From Nocardiopsis dassonvillei subsp. dassonvillei DSM 43111 (GTDB lineage: Bacteria > Actinomycetota > Actinomycetes > Streptosporangiales > Streptosporangiaceae), in NCBI RefSeq assembly GCF_000092985.1, contig NC_014211.1:682001-746000 (forward strand): a stretch of DNA of 64,000 nt. The letters are read 5' to 3'. Numbering within the stretch: the stretch's first letter is position 1; every line of letters begins with the position of its first letter. The translations under genes and the position numbers were made by a program. A model generated the notes under the pieces. The model worked only from the letters and a program-made list of their open reading frames with translations, was not told the DNA's origin and did not search any database. This document shows positions 25,662 to 33,324 of the stretch, piece by piece.

Positions 25662-26143
25662 GTGCGCGCCCCCCTGCCCGTCTCCCTCTTCGGGCCGGGC
25701 GCGGGCGAGCTCCGGAACGGCCTCGCGGCGCCGCGGCGCGCGCCGCGCAGGGCCGCGCGCACGCCCCCGGGCCGGTTGAGCCGCAGCAGCCGGTCCACGG
25801 CCCGCTCCGTGTCACCCAGCTTCTCGAAGTGGGCCTGGACCCGCTTCTCGCGGGCGACGGCCTCCTTCTCGGACCGCCTGACCGTCTGCTCGGCCCCCTC
25901 CAGCTCCTTGCGCACGGCGCTGTCCGCGGAACGGTAGGCGTCCAGGGTCGCCCGCAGCGCCGCGGCCTCGACCACGCGCGGGTCCCGCGACACCGCCAGG
26001 TCGTAGCGCTTGGCCTCCGCGAGCTCGCGGTCAGCCTCGCCGCGCCCCTCCCAGCGGGCGCCGAGCGCGACCGAGGCGACGAGGAGGCTGCTCGCGCCGA
26101 TGAGGGCGCCGCCGATCGTCAACGCCACTTGCAGGGGGTCCAA
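25658..26143 (-). CDS. Membrane-anchored helical protein of unknown function
   Basis: This protein of about 161 residues has an N-terminal membrane helix (VALTIGGALIGASSLLVASVALGA) and an extended charged helix (RELAEAKRYDLAV; AVRKELEGAEQTVRRSEKEAVAREKRVQAHFEKLGDTERAVDRLL). The basic tail (PGVRAALRGARRGAARP) is probably cytoplasmic. TTG 26143 is chosen because GAAAGG lies about 7 nt upstream and the hydrophobic segment follows directly; longer starts would add Arg/Pro-rich sequence. It starts the four-gene coiled-coil block, right after the tandem repeat at 26255-26346. Confidence 0.62.
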   Translation of the reverse strand: MDPLQVALTIGGALIGASSLLVASVALGARWEGRGEADRELAEAKRYDLAVSRDPRVVEAAALRATLDAYRSADSAVRKELEGAEQTVRRSEKEAVAREKRVQAHFEKLGDTERAVDRLLRLNRPGGVRAALRGARRGAARPFRSSPAPGPKRETGRGART

Positions 26144-26254
26144 CCGCGCGCCTTTCAGGTCCGCCTCGCCGCGCCGCCCGGCGGGCAGGACCTGTCTACC
26201 GGGGCGGGGGTACGGACCCCGCGCCCGCCGGGAGCCGTGCGGTGACGCCCGGGT

Positions 26255-26346
26255 GAACACTGGTCGACCACGGCGGAGGGGGTCCGCGGGACACCCCGGC
26301 GAACACCGGCCGATCACGGCGGAGGGGGTCCGCGGGACACCCCGGC
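26255..26346. repeat. 46-bp tandem duplication
   Basis: Positions 26255-26300 and 26301-26346 are two adjacent 46-bp copies, identical at 43 positions. Each contains GGGGGTCCGCGGGACACCCC, itself an imperfect palindrome. The differences cluster in the first 16 bp. It lies in the untranslated space between the DUF4913 gene and the coiled-coil block. Confidence 0.85.
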
Positions 26347-26359
26347 GAACCCCCTCCGC
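26319..26359. terminator. Hairpin, possible terminator within the minus-strand series
   Basis: GCGGAGGGGGT (26319-26329) and ACCCCCTCCGC (26349-26359) form a perfect 11-bp stem with a 19-nt loop that includes part of the second repeat copy. It follows the DUF4913 stop on the minus strand and could end or attenuate transcription before the coiled-coil block. Confidence 0.5.
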
Positions 26360-26385
26360 ATTCGGTCACGGACCCCCGGGCGGGG

Positions 26386-26880
26386 TCACCACTCGTCCTC
26401 GAACCACCCGTCCGGGGCGGGGTCGGCGGGCAGCGGGCGCGGGTCCTGGTGGCGCCGCGAGGTGCACTCGCGGAACGGGCCGTTGTCGCCGAGCAGGATG
26501 CCCATCTGGAAGTCGAGGTGGTCGCGGTACCAGACGGCCATCCCGGTGCCCGCCTCCCAGCGCAGCACCTCCCAGGCGTGCCACAGCGCCTGGAAGCGCG
26601 AGACCGCCTCGGCGTGGCGCCACCACTCCTTGCACCAGCGGAACTGGCCGCCCTCGGGGCGGATGTAGACCGGGAGGAAGCGCAGGCGCACGAACTCCTC
26701 GACGTTCTTGAACACCGGCTCCGGGGCCGGTTCGTCCGCCCCCTCCGGGTCGCCGCCGTCCACTCCGGCGACGGCCGCGTTGACGTCGGGCGCCTCGGTG
26801 GCGAGGGCCGCGCGCACTGCGGGGTCCCCCCGCTCCTCCTCCGGGGAGTCCACGTCCTGCCTGTCGTGTTGGGTGCTCAT
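26386..26880 (-). CDS. DUF4913-family protein
   Basis: This 164-residue protein has an acidic disordered N-terminus (to about 55) followed by the DUF4913 core: FKNVEEFVRLRFLPVYIRP, FRWCKEWWRHAEAVSRFQALWHAWEVLRW, GMAVWYRDHLDFQMGILLG and GPFREC. The Trp-rich WWRH...ALWxAWE pattern and WYRDH are the family hallmarks. DUF4913 proteins are common on actinobacterial plasmids and conjugative loci, which fits the position downstream of the coupling protein. The biochemical role is unknown. The ATG has AGAGGGA upstream. Confidence 0.86.
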   Translation of the reverse strand: MSTQHDRQDVDSPEEERGDPAVRAALATEAPDVNAAVAGVDGGDPEGADEPAPEPVFKNVEEFVRLRFLPVYIRPEGGQFRWCKEWWRHAEAVSRFQALWHAWEVLRWEAGTGMAVWYRDHLDFQMGILLGDNGPFRECTSRRHQDPRPLPADPAPDGWFEDEW

Positions 26881-26969
26881 GGTCGGCGTCGTCCCTCTTC
26901 GCGTTCGTGGTCGTCGTGGGGCCCCCGGGGCCGTCGCGGGCGTGCGGGGAGCGCGTGGCCCCGGGTCGG

Positions 26970-28511
26970 TCACGCGCCGCGGCCGGTCCGGGTGCGCGTG
27001 GTGTTGATCGAACTGCGCTCCTGGCGGCGCAGGGCCGTCCGCGCCGTCAGCCGCCTCACCGCGGCCTGCTGCTCCCCGCGCTGTCGCGGCAGCCGCCGGG
27101 CGGGGTCGTTGACGGCGGCGTGCGCCCTCCGGTCCGCCCAGTCCTGCCTGGTCCGGCGGGTCCGGTCGTTGCCCGCACGGGTCCCCTGCCGCTCGTGCCG
27201 CCCCAGCTCCTGGGGACGCACGACCGCCCGGCCGTTCGCGGTCAGGGCCGAGTCCAGCTGCCCCCTGTCCCCGGGGAGCCGGGAGTCGCCCAGGACCAGG
27301 CGCGGGTCCGCGGCCCTCGTGGCGTCGTGCGCGCGCAGCTCCGCCTTGGCCGTGTTGCCCGCGGCGACCGCCCCGGCCCGGTCGCGCGGCCCCTCGTTCA
27401 GCGGTGCGCCGCGCGCCTTGTCGAGCGCGTGGAGGAAGGCCTCCCCCTGGACGAACACCTCGGCCCCGCCCCTGTCGGCGCGCGTACCCGCCAGCTCCCT
27501 GCCCTCGCGGTAGTCCCGCGCGAACCCGGGCAGGGCCCTGTTCCCACTCGCGTTGCGGACCAGCTCGTTCCCGACGGCGGCGGGGACCCTGCCGTCCAGG
27601 GACGCGGTGAACACCGACTCGGCGGTGTCCCGGAGTCTGTTCAGGTCGGCCCGGTCGTCCTTGAACCAGGGCACGGCCTTGGCCCAGTACTCCTCCATCG
27701 TCTCCATGGGGCGGGCGTCGGCCTGCCAGGAGGCGCCCGCCATGACCGAGTTGGCGTCGATCCGCGCGGAGTCGGTCCGGCCGGTGAAGCCGGGATCCCG
27801 CACCATGCCCCGCTCGATGGACTCCGCGAGCTGCGGGTGCTTCTGGGCCAGCTCGCCGAAGAACCTCTCCTGCGCCTCCCGCGCGCCCGGCTCGTTGGAG
27901 TTGGCCGCGCTCAGCCAGTTCAGCGCCAGTTCACGGGCGTTCATCCGGCTGACGTCGAGGTTCTCGTCGAGCCCCCGGCGCCAGCGGTGCTCGGGGGGCG
28001 TGTCCGGGACCGGGTCCAGGAGCTGCATGCTGGTGCGCGCCGCCCGCTCGATCCGCCCGGTGTGGTAGTCGGCGCGCAGGACCCGGTCCACGTCCTGGAC
28101 GCGCAGGTCGCGCTGGTGGTCGTGGACCCGCTGGACGTCGACTCCCAGGACCTGGGAGACCACGCGCGGGTCGGCCTGGCGCGCCAGGCCCAGGCCCGCC
28201 ACGGCGATGTTGGGCGAGTACCCGACGTGCTCCTCGGCGAAGAACCCCTCCGCCCTGCTCTGGCCGCTCCTCCTGCGCAGGGCGTGGTGGAGGGCGGCCC
28301 TGGAGAGGTCCCCCGAGTTGCTGAGGCCGCCGCGCCCGAAGGGCGTGTGCATCGCGGCCAGGAGCAGGGCCTCGGTGATGTCCCTCTCCCCGCCGCCACC
28401 GCCGGACTCCGCGCCCGAGGCCCGCACGAGGTCGGCGAGGCGTTGGCGGTTGCGGCTGCGCTCGTCGGCCTTCTGGCCGGTGAGTCCGCCCTTCACCCGC
28501 TTGGAGCTCAT
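26970..28511 (-). CDS. Large uncharacterised protein of the secretion locus
   Basis: This 513-residue soluble, strongly charged protein has no membrane segment or signal peptide. The N-terminal third has helical sequence with ITEALLLAAMHTPFGRGGLS, a Gly run (SGGGGGE) and SMQLLDPVPDTPPEHRWRRG. The middle includes LALNWLSAANSNEPGAREAQERFFGEL. The last 150 residues are Arg-rich and probably disordered, suggesting nucleic-acid or membrane contact. The ATG lies about 25 nt after the preceding gene. No relaxase HUH or nuclease motif was seen. It may be a substrate, an accessory factor or a DNA-binding component. Confidence 0.75.
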   Translation of the reverse strand: MSSKRVKGGLTGQKADERSRNRQRLADLVRASGAESGGGGGERDITEALLLAAMHTPFGRGGLSNSGDLSRAALHHALRRRSGQSRAEGFFAEEHVGYSPNIAVAGLGLARQADPRVVSQVLGVDVQRVHDHQRDLRVQDVDRVLRADYHTGRIERAARTSMQLLDPVPDTPPEHRWRRGLDENLDVSRMNARELALNWLSAANSNEPGAREAQERFFGELAQKHPQLAESIERGMVRDPGFTGRTDSARIDANSVMAGASWQADARPMETMEEYWAKAVPWFKDDRADLNRLRDTAESVFTASLDGRVPAAVGNELVRNASGNRALPGFARDYREGRELAGTRADRGGAEVFVQGEAFLHALDKARGAPLNEGPRDRAGAVAAGNTAKAELRAHDATRAADPRLVLGDSRLPGDRGQLDSALTANGRAVVRPQELGRHERQGTRAGNDRTRRTRQDWADRRAHAAVNDPARRLPRQRGEQQAAVRRLTARTALRRQERSSINTTRTRTGRGA

Positions 28512-28536
28512 AGGTTCCTCCAGGTGTTCTGTGCGC

Positions 28537-29883
28537 TCACGTGGCGGCCCTGCCCTTGGGGGTGCTCCGGCCGCCCCGCCGAAGGTGGGACGGGGCGGGG
28601 CCGGTGGCGGCGCCCCGGCGCCGCGAGTTCCAGGCGCTCCTCCAGCCCCGCGGGCCGCGCAGGGCGGGGGGTCCGGTCCGCGGTGCGGTCGGCGGCGCGG
28701 CGGAGGGGGAGACGGAGCCCGCGGCCGTCCCCGGTGCGCCGCCCGCCCGGGCGCCCACCGCAGCCGGGTTCACGAGGCCGTCGGCGGCGGCCATCCTCTC
28801 GTTGAACCGCCGCCGCTGGACGGTCCCCTTGGCCGCGTTCCACCTCAGGAGCTGACGGGCGTCCTTCCTCGGCACGTCCCTACTGGTGAGTCCCCTCAGG
28901 TCCTCCACCCGCCGGTCCACCTGGTCCACGTAGGTGTCGTGCGCCGACTCGGCCGCCCGGACGGCGCGGTCCGCACGGTCCCCGGCAGCCCGCACCAGGA
29001 GGTCGCCCTGCCGTGCCACGGCGGTGATCCGTGCCGCGCCCGCCAGGGCCGTCGCCCGCACGTCCGCGTCGCCCGCACGCACCGCGTCGGCGACGTGCTG
29101 GTCGGTCCGGGTCCTGGCCCTGCTCACGCGTCGGGTGCGGGCGTCCTCCGCCCGCCGGACCAGGGCGTCCCCCTGGTTCCTCGCGTCCCTCTCCGCGACG
29201 GATCCCCTCCCGGCCGCGTCCCTGACCAGCCTCTCCCGCTGCCACTTCGCCCGCCGGACACCGGCGTCCCCTGTCCGCCTCGCCTGGGCCACCACGCGGT
29301 CGGCGCGTTCCCGGGCCAGGGCGACGCGCGTGCCGCGCCTGGCCTGGGCCGCAGCCACGTCCGCCCCGGCCCTTACCGCCGCCTGGTGGGTCATGAGCGC
29401 GCTCATCCGCTCCGCCGAGCGCACCATGGCGGCGGCGCGGCCGCGGACGGTCCTCAGCGCCAGGCCCGCCTTCGCCTTGGTGAGTGCGGCCCTCGCCCGC
29501 CGTGCCCTGACCCTGGTCCGGATCCGGACGCGGCCCCGCCTGAGGCGCCCGCGCAGGGAACGGCCCGCGGCCCGCCGGAGCGGACGCAGCACCCACCGGT
29601 TGAGCAGCGCCGCCGCGAAGTCGAGGAGGCCGAGGGCCATGCGCGCCAGGAGGCCCTGGATCCGCCCCGCGGTCCTGGCCAGCCAGACGAGCCCGCCCAC
29701 CGTCTCCGAGACGACGTCGCCCTGCCCGCTCGGCGCCCCGGGCACGCCGGGACCGCCCGGGGACAGGAAGCGCCGGGAGTGGGCGTCGGGGACGGCGCGC
29801 GCGGCGGGTTCCGCGGGCACGTTCCCCACCTGCGGCGGGGGCGGAGCCGGGGGCGCCGCGGCGGTGGCCGGGGGGCTGGCCAT
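28537..29883 (-). CDS. Arg-rich helical repeat protein of the secretion locus
   Basis: This 448-residue protein has a Pro/Ala-rich N-terminus and a hydrophobic stretch (SETVGGLVWLARTAGRIQGLLARMALGLLDFAAALLN, about 60-95). A long series of degenerate Arg/Ala heptad-like repeats follows, of the kind RADRVVAQARRTGDAGVRRAKWQ, GDALVRRAEDARTRRVSRAR and GDADVRATALAGAARI. The recurring element is roughly (G/A)DaxVRxA...AR at about 24-residue spacing. It is very basic (many R, few K). AGGAGG is perfectly placed before ATG 29883. The repeats look like an elongated helical rod that could bind DNA or membranes. Confidence 0.75.
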   Translation of the reverse strand: MASPPATAAAPPAPPPPQVGNVPAEPAARAVPDAHSRRFLSPGGPGVPGAPSGQGDVVSETVGGLVWLARTAGRIQGLLARMALGLLDFAAALLNRWVLRPLRRAAGRSLRGRLRRGRVRIRTRVRARRARAALTKAKAGLALRTVRGRAAAMVRSAERMSALMTHQAAVRAGADVAAAQARRGTRVALARERADRVVAQARRTGDAGVRRAKWQRERLVRDAAGRGSVAERDARNQGDALVRRAEDARTRRVSRARTRTDQHVADAVRAGDADVRATALAGAARITAVARQGDLLVRAAGDRADRAVRAAESAHDTYVDQVDRRVEDLRGLTSRDVPRKDARQLLRWNAAKGTVQRRRFNERMAAADGLVNPAAVGARAGGAPGTAAGSVSPSAAPPTAPRTGPPALRGPRGWRSAWNSRRRGAATGPAPSHLRRGGRSTPKGRAAT

Positions 29884-29936
29884 GGTCGTCCTCCTTGCGG
29901 GTCGGGTCGTACGGGGAGAGGGTCCGCGGTGGTGGT

Positions 29937-31751
29937 TCACCTTCCGCGGGGCGCGTCGTAGCGCACGCGGGCCCTGGTGGTGATCCGCTCCTCGGCCTCC
30001 TTGATCGCGGCGGAGACGATCCTGGCCCTGTCGGTCCTGTACCAGGGGCGCATCCGCAGGATCGTGGGCTGGGCGGCCGTGGCGAAGAGCAGGCACTCGC
30101 CCTTGTCGATCCTGCGGATGTCGGAGCCCTGCATGATCTCCTGGCGCCGGAGCTGGACGGAGTGGTTGCCCTTGCCCTCGCCGTAGCTGAACGACGTGGT
30201 GGAGATGTCGTGCTGGCCGATCAGCTTGGACAGCGCGTCCACGATCTTGTGGTCGTCGAGCCCGGCGCCGAACACCTTCACCGTGGCGGCGGACCACATG
30301 GCCTCCATGCCGTTCTCGGTCCAGACCCGCACCCCCTGCCGGTAGCTCTGGAGGATGGTGACCGGGACGATGCCGCGCGATCCCAGGTGGGAGTACATGT
30401 CGGGCAGGTCCGCGATCTTGCAGATGTTGGCGGCCTCGTCCAGCACGGCCACCAGCGGCGGGTCGAGCCTGCCGCCCTGCCCCTCCGACGCCTCCTCTCC
30501 CGCGATGAAGACCGCGTCGGTGAGGGCGGCGATGAGCGGGGCCGCGGCGGCGCGGGACTTGCTGAGCAGATGGAGCGTCTGTTTGGTGGTGACGAAGGAG
30601 CGCGGGTCGAACTCGTGGTAAGCCGAGCCGTCCGGCGGGGTCACCCACGCCATGATCTCGGGGTCGTCCAGACAGCGGGCGGCGGTGCGTGCGGTCGTGT
30701 AGATGCCGTCACGCGTCTCGGCGACGATGTTCTGCGTCTCGCGCAGTGCCTCGGCGTAGGCCGTGAACCCGTGCTCGAAGAGGATGTCCACCGGCTGGGG
30801 CAGCTTGGTGTCGTGCAGCCACTCCCCGACCCTGGCCAGGGACTCGCCCCCGAGCGCCGCGGCGAGCATGAGCTGGGAGAGCAGAGCCCGGGCCGCCGGA
30901 CCCCACATGTCCTTCTTGGAGTCGTCGTCGATGGTGAGGACGAAGTGCCCGGCGAGCCGGTAGGCGTCCTCGACGCTGCGCACACCGGCCAGCGGGTTCC
31001 ACCAGAAGTCCTGCTCCTGGTGGGTGATGTGCTGGGGGTCGAACAGCCAGACCCGGTCGCCGGTGGCCTGCTCCCGGATCTTCGCCGTGGCCGACCAGAC
31101 GTCGGCCTTGTTGCTGGTGGCCAGCGCAGGACCGGGCGCGTCCAGGACGTAGGGGATGGCCATCGCCGTGGTCTTGCCCGCGCGGGGCGCCATGTAGGCG
31201 AGGACGGTGTCCTCCCACGACGCGAACAGCCGGGGCCCGTCGCGTCTGCCCGACCCCCGCACGTCGCCGATGACCAGGCCGACGTCGGCGTCGGCGAGCG
31301 TCCCGCTCCTGATGCCGCGCAGCGAACGTCCGCGCAGCCGGACCGCCTTCTGCGCGGCCTCGGGGCGGGCCAGCTCGGCGATCGTCTCGTTGTTCCTGTT
31401 CAGGGCGGCGACCGCGTCGGGCTGTCCGTACAGCGCGTTCCTGACCCGGACCAGGATCCACCAGAGGGCGCTGACCGCAGCCGCGGCCAGGACGGAGAAC
31501 ACCACGGCGACCGGGGCGCTCGGCGTGCCCGGCCAGGTCGCCCCGGTGTCCCAGACCAGCAGCGAGTACGCCCACATCGGGCCGAACTCGCCGACCGCGC
31601 CCCCGGTTACGGCGGCCACGAGCCGCGCCGACAGCCAGAAGAGGAAGAACAGGGCCACCAGGCCCCACAGGGCGAGCAGCACGAGCAGCGGCGGGGCTCC
31701 GGCCGCCGCCGCTCCGCCGCGCACCTGGTACGTGGGTCTGCGCCGTGCCAT
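29937..31751 (-). CDS. Type IV secretion coupling protein (VirD4/TraG family ATPase)
   Basis: This 604-residue protein has two N-terminal membrane segments (about 21-48 and 80-101) and a cytoplasmic ATPase domain. Walker A is APRAGKTT (188-195) and Walker B is LVAVLDEAAN (about 433-442), with sensor-like TILQSYRQG and IGQHDIST downstream. TraG/VirD4 ATPases recruit DNA or protein substrates to the secretion channel. The domain order and length are typical. The start is 7 nt after the VirB4-like stop, so the genes are co-transcribed. Presence with a VirB4-like ATPase argues for a true type IV machine. Confidence 0.93.
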   Translation of the reverse strand: MARRRPTYQVRGGAAAAGAPPLLVLLALWGLVALFFLFWLSARLVAAVTGGAVGEFGPMWAYSLLVWDTGATWPGTPSAPVAVVFSVLAAAAVSALWWILVRVRNALYGQPDAVAALNRNNETIAELARPEAAQKAVRLRGRSLRGIRSGTLADADVGLVIGDVRGSGRRDGPRLFASWEDTVLAYMAPRAGKTTAMAIPYVLDAPGPALATSNKADVWSATAKIREQATGDRVWLFDPQHITHQEQDFWWNPLAGVRSVEDAYRLAGHFVLTIDDDSKKDMWGPAARALLSQLMLAAALGGESLARVGEWLHDTKLPQPVDILFEHGFTAYAEALRETQNIVAETRDGIYTTARTAARCLDDPEIMAWVTPPDGSAYHEFDPRSFVTTKQTLHLLSKSRAAAAPLIAALTDAVFIAGEEASEGQGGRLDPPLVAVLDEAANICKIADLPDMYSHLGSRGIVPVTILQSYRQGVRVWTENGMEAMWSAATVKVFGAGLDDHKIVDALSKLIGQHDISTTSFSYGEGKGNHSVQLRRQEIMQGSDIRRIDKGECLLFATAAQPTILRMRPWYRTDRARIVSAAIKEAEERITTRARVRYDAPRGR

Positions 31752-31758
31752 GGCCGCC

Positions 31759-33309
31759 TCACTCCCCCCGGATCGCCTGGTCGGTGTCGTACAGGACGAG
31801 TTCGTCGCGGGTGAGCGTCATCTGCACCGGGATCCCCAGGCGCTCCGCGCCCGTCTTGATCAGGTACTTCCCGCGCCCGGGGTGGCGAGCTCCGGGCTGC
31901 CAGGAGTCCGGGGACGACCACGACGCCACCAGCCCCTGCTCGGGGGCGGTCATCGGGGTGATCCGGTTGACCGAGGCGAGTTCGCGCGGCGGCAGCCCGG
32001 CCAGGACGGTGATGGCGGAGCGGTCCACGAAGCCCCGCGCCTTGGCCCGGTCCTCCTCGGTGGCCAGGGCCTCCAGGTCGTTGAGGGAGTGGGTCACCAT
32101 GACCGACGACATGCCCTTGGACCTGTTGAGCCGGGTGAGGGAGTCGGCGAACTCCACCAGGCCCGGAGCGCCGCGCAGGGCGCGCCACAGCTCGTCCATC
32201 ACGCCGATGTAGGAGCGGCGCCGGATGAGGCCGAGGTCGGAGAGCACGGCCGCCGCGTCCACCATGCCGAAACCGTAGCTCCACGTGCACAGCATCGCCG
32301 CGGTCAGCAGCTTGTCCCCGGCGGCTCCCACCCGGGAGATGTCGACGCTGATCCCCGGCGCCTCCATGTCGAGGGGCCTGGTGGTCTCGGCGTCGAAGAC
32401 CCCCGCCAGGGAGCCGGTGCACAGCAGGCGGAGCGTGAAGACCAGGTCGTCCACGCGCTTGTCGTACGAGTCCCTGCTGTCGGCGCGGGCGAACGAGCGC
32501 AGCGAGTCCGGGCCCTCCTCCACCACGTTGAGCACGTCCACGACCGTGGGCTGGCGACCGGCGAGCCGTTCGTCGAGCAGGTCCACCGCGGCGCCGAGGA
32601 CGACCTCCTCGGCGTTGCCGATCCTGCCCTCGCGGACCAGGGTGCACAGGGCCATCAGCAGCGAGATGCGCCGGGAGCGGACCTCCCAGCGCAGCTTCTC
32701 CCGCTCCACCTGCGACAGCCGGTCCATGACCGCCCCCAGAGGGCCGGCGTCGAGCGGGTTGATCCGGTCCAGGCCGCGCCCGATGCGGATGACCTGGCCG
32801 CCCAGGTGCTGGATCAGGTCGGTGTAGTCGGGCTTGGTGTCGCCCAGGATGATGGCCTGGGAGCCGAAGGCCACCGCCCCGGTGACCAGCCGCTTGACGA
32901 ACGTGGACTTGCCGGTGCCCGGCTGCCCCAGCACGAAGCAGCCGGGGTTGGTGATCAGACCGGCCCTCAGCCACGCCATCGGGTCGAGGCAGACCGCCTC
33001 CCCGGAGAGGAGGTCGCGGCCGATCGGCGTGCCGACCGACGGCGGCTTGCTGCTGGTGACGAACGGGAACAGCCCGCACGCCTGGGCGGTGGTCGCCTGG
33101 TACTCGACCGCGTTGGGGATGTTCGGCGAGGCCCCGCCTCCCCGGTGCCGCCAGCCGAGCAGGGGGGCGACGACCTCCCGGTCCCCCTCCCGCGAGCGGT
33201 CCGGCCGCCTCGCCTGCTCCTGGTTCTCCCGCTTCTGCTTGAGGCGTCGGCGCTCCGCCCGCTGCTGGCGGCGCTCCTCACGGCGGCTCTGCCGGTCGAT
33301 GATCGCCAT
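31759..33309 (-). CDS. VirB4-like secretion ATPase, motor domain only
   Basis: This 516-residue cytoplasmic ATPase has a basic coiled N-terminus (RREERRQQRAERRRLKQKREN), Walker A GQPGTGKST (128-136), the VirB4-type LGDTKPDYTDLIQHLGGQVIRI, Walker B YIGVMDELWR (about 369) and SSVMVTHSLND. It powers assembly or transport through the channel. Typical VirB4 proteins of 750-850 residues carry an additional N-terminal domain, which is missing here; the neighbouring SCO6880-type gene may supply it. It lies 15 nt after the SCO6880-type stop. Confidence 0.9.
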   Translation of the reverse strand: MAIIDRQSRREERRQQRAERRRLKQKRENQEQARRPDRSREGDREVVAPLLGWRHRGGGASPNIPNAVEYQATTAQACGLFPFVTSSKPPSVGTPIGRDLLSGEAVCLDPMAWLRAGLITNPGCFVLGQPGTGKSTFVKRLVTGAVAFGSQAIILGDTKPDYTDLIQHLGGQVIRIGRGLDRINPLDAGPLGAVMDRLSQVEREKLRWEVRSRRISLLMALCTLVREGRIGNAEEVVLGAAVDLLDERLAGRQPTVVDVLNVVEEGPDSLRSFARADSRDSYDKRVDDLVFTLRLLCTGSLAGVFDAETTRPLDMEAPGISVDISRVGAAGDKLLTAAMLCTWSYGFGMVDAAAVLSDLGLIRRRSYIGVMDELWRALRGAPGLVEFADSLTRLNRSKGMSSVMVTHSLNDLEALATEEDRAKARGFVDRSAITVLAGLPPRELASVNRITPMTAPEQGLVASWSSPDSWQPGARHPGRGKYLIKTGAERLGIPVQMTLTRDELVLYDTDQAIRGE

Positions 33310-33324
33310 CGGTGCTCCCTCTCC

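Noticed and set aside
26255..26346. CRISPR-like repeats
   Set aside because: Two directly adjacent 46-bp copies without spacers and no cas genes; this is a tandem duplication.
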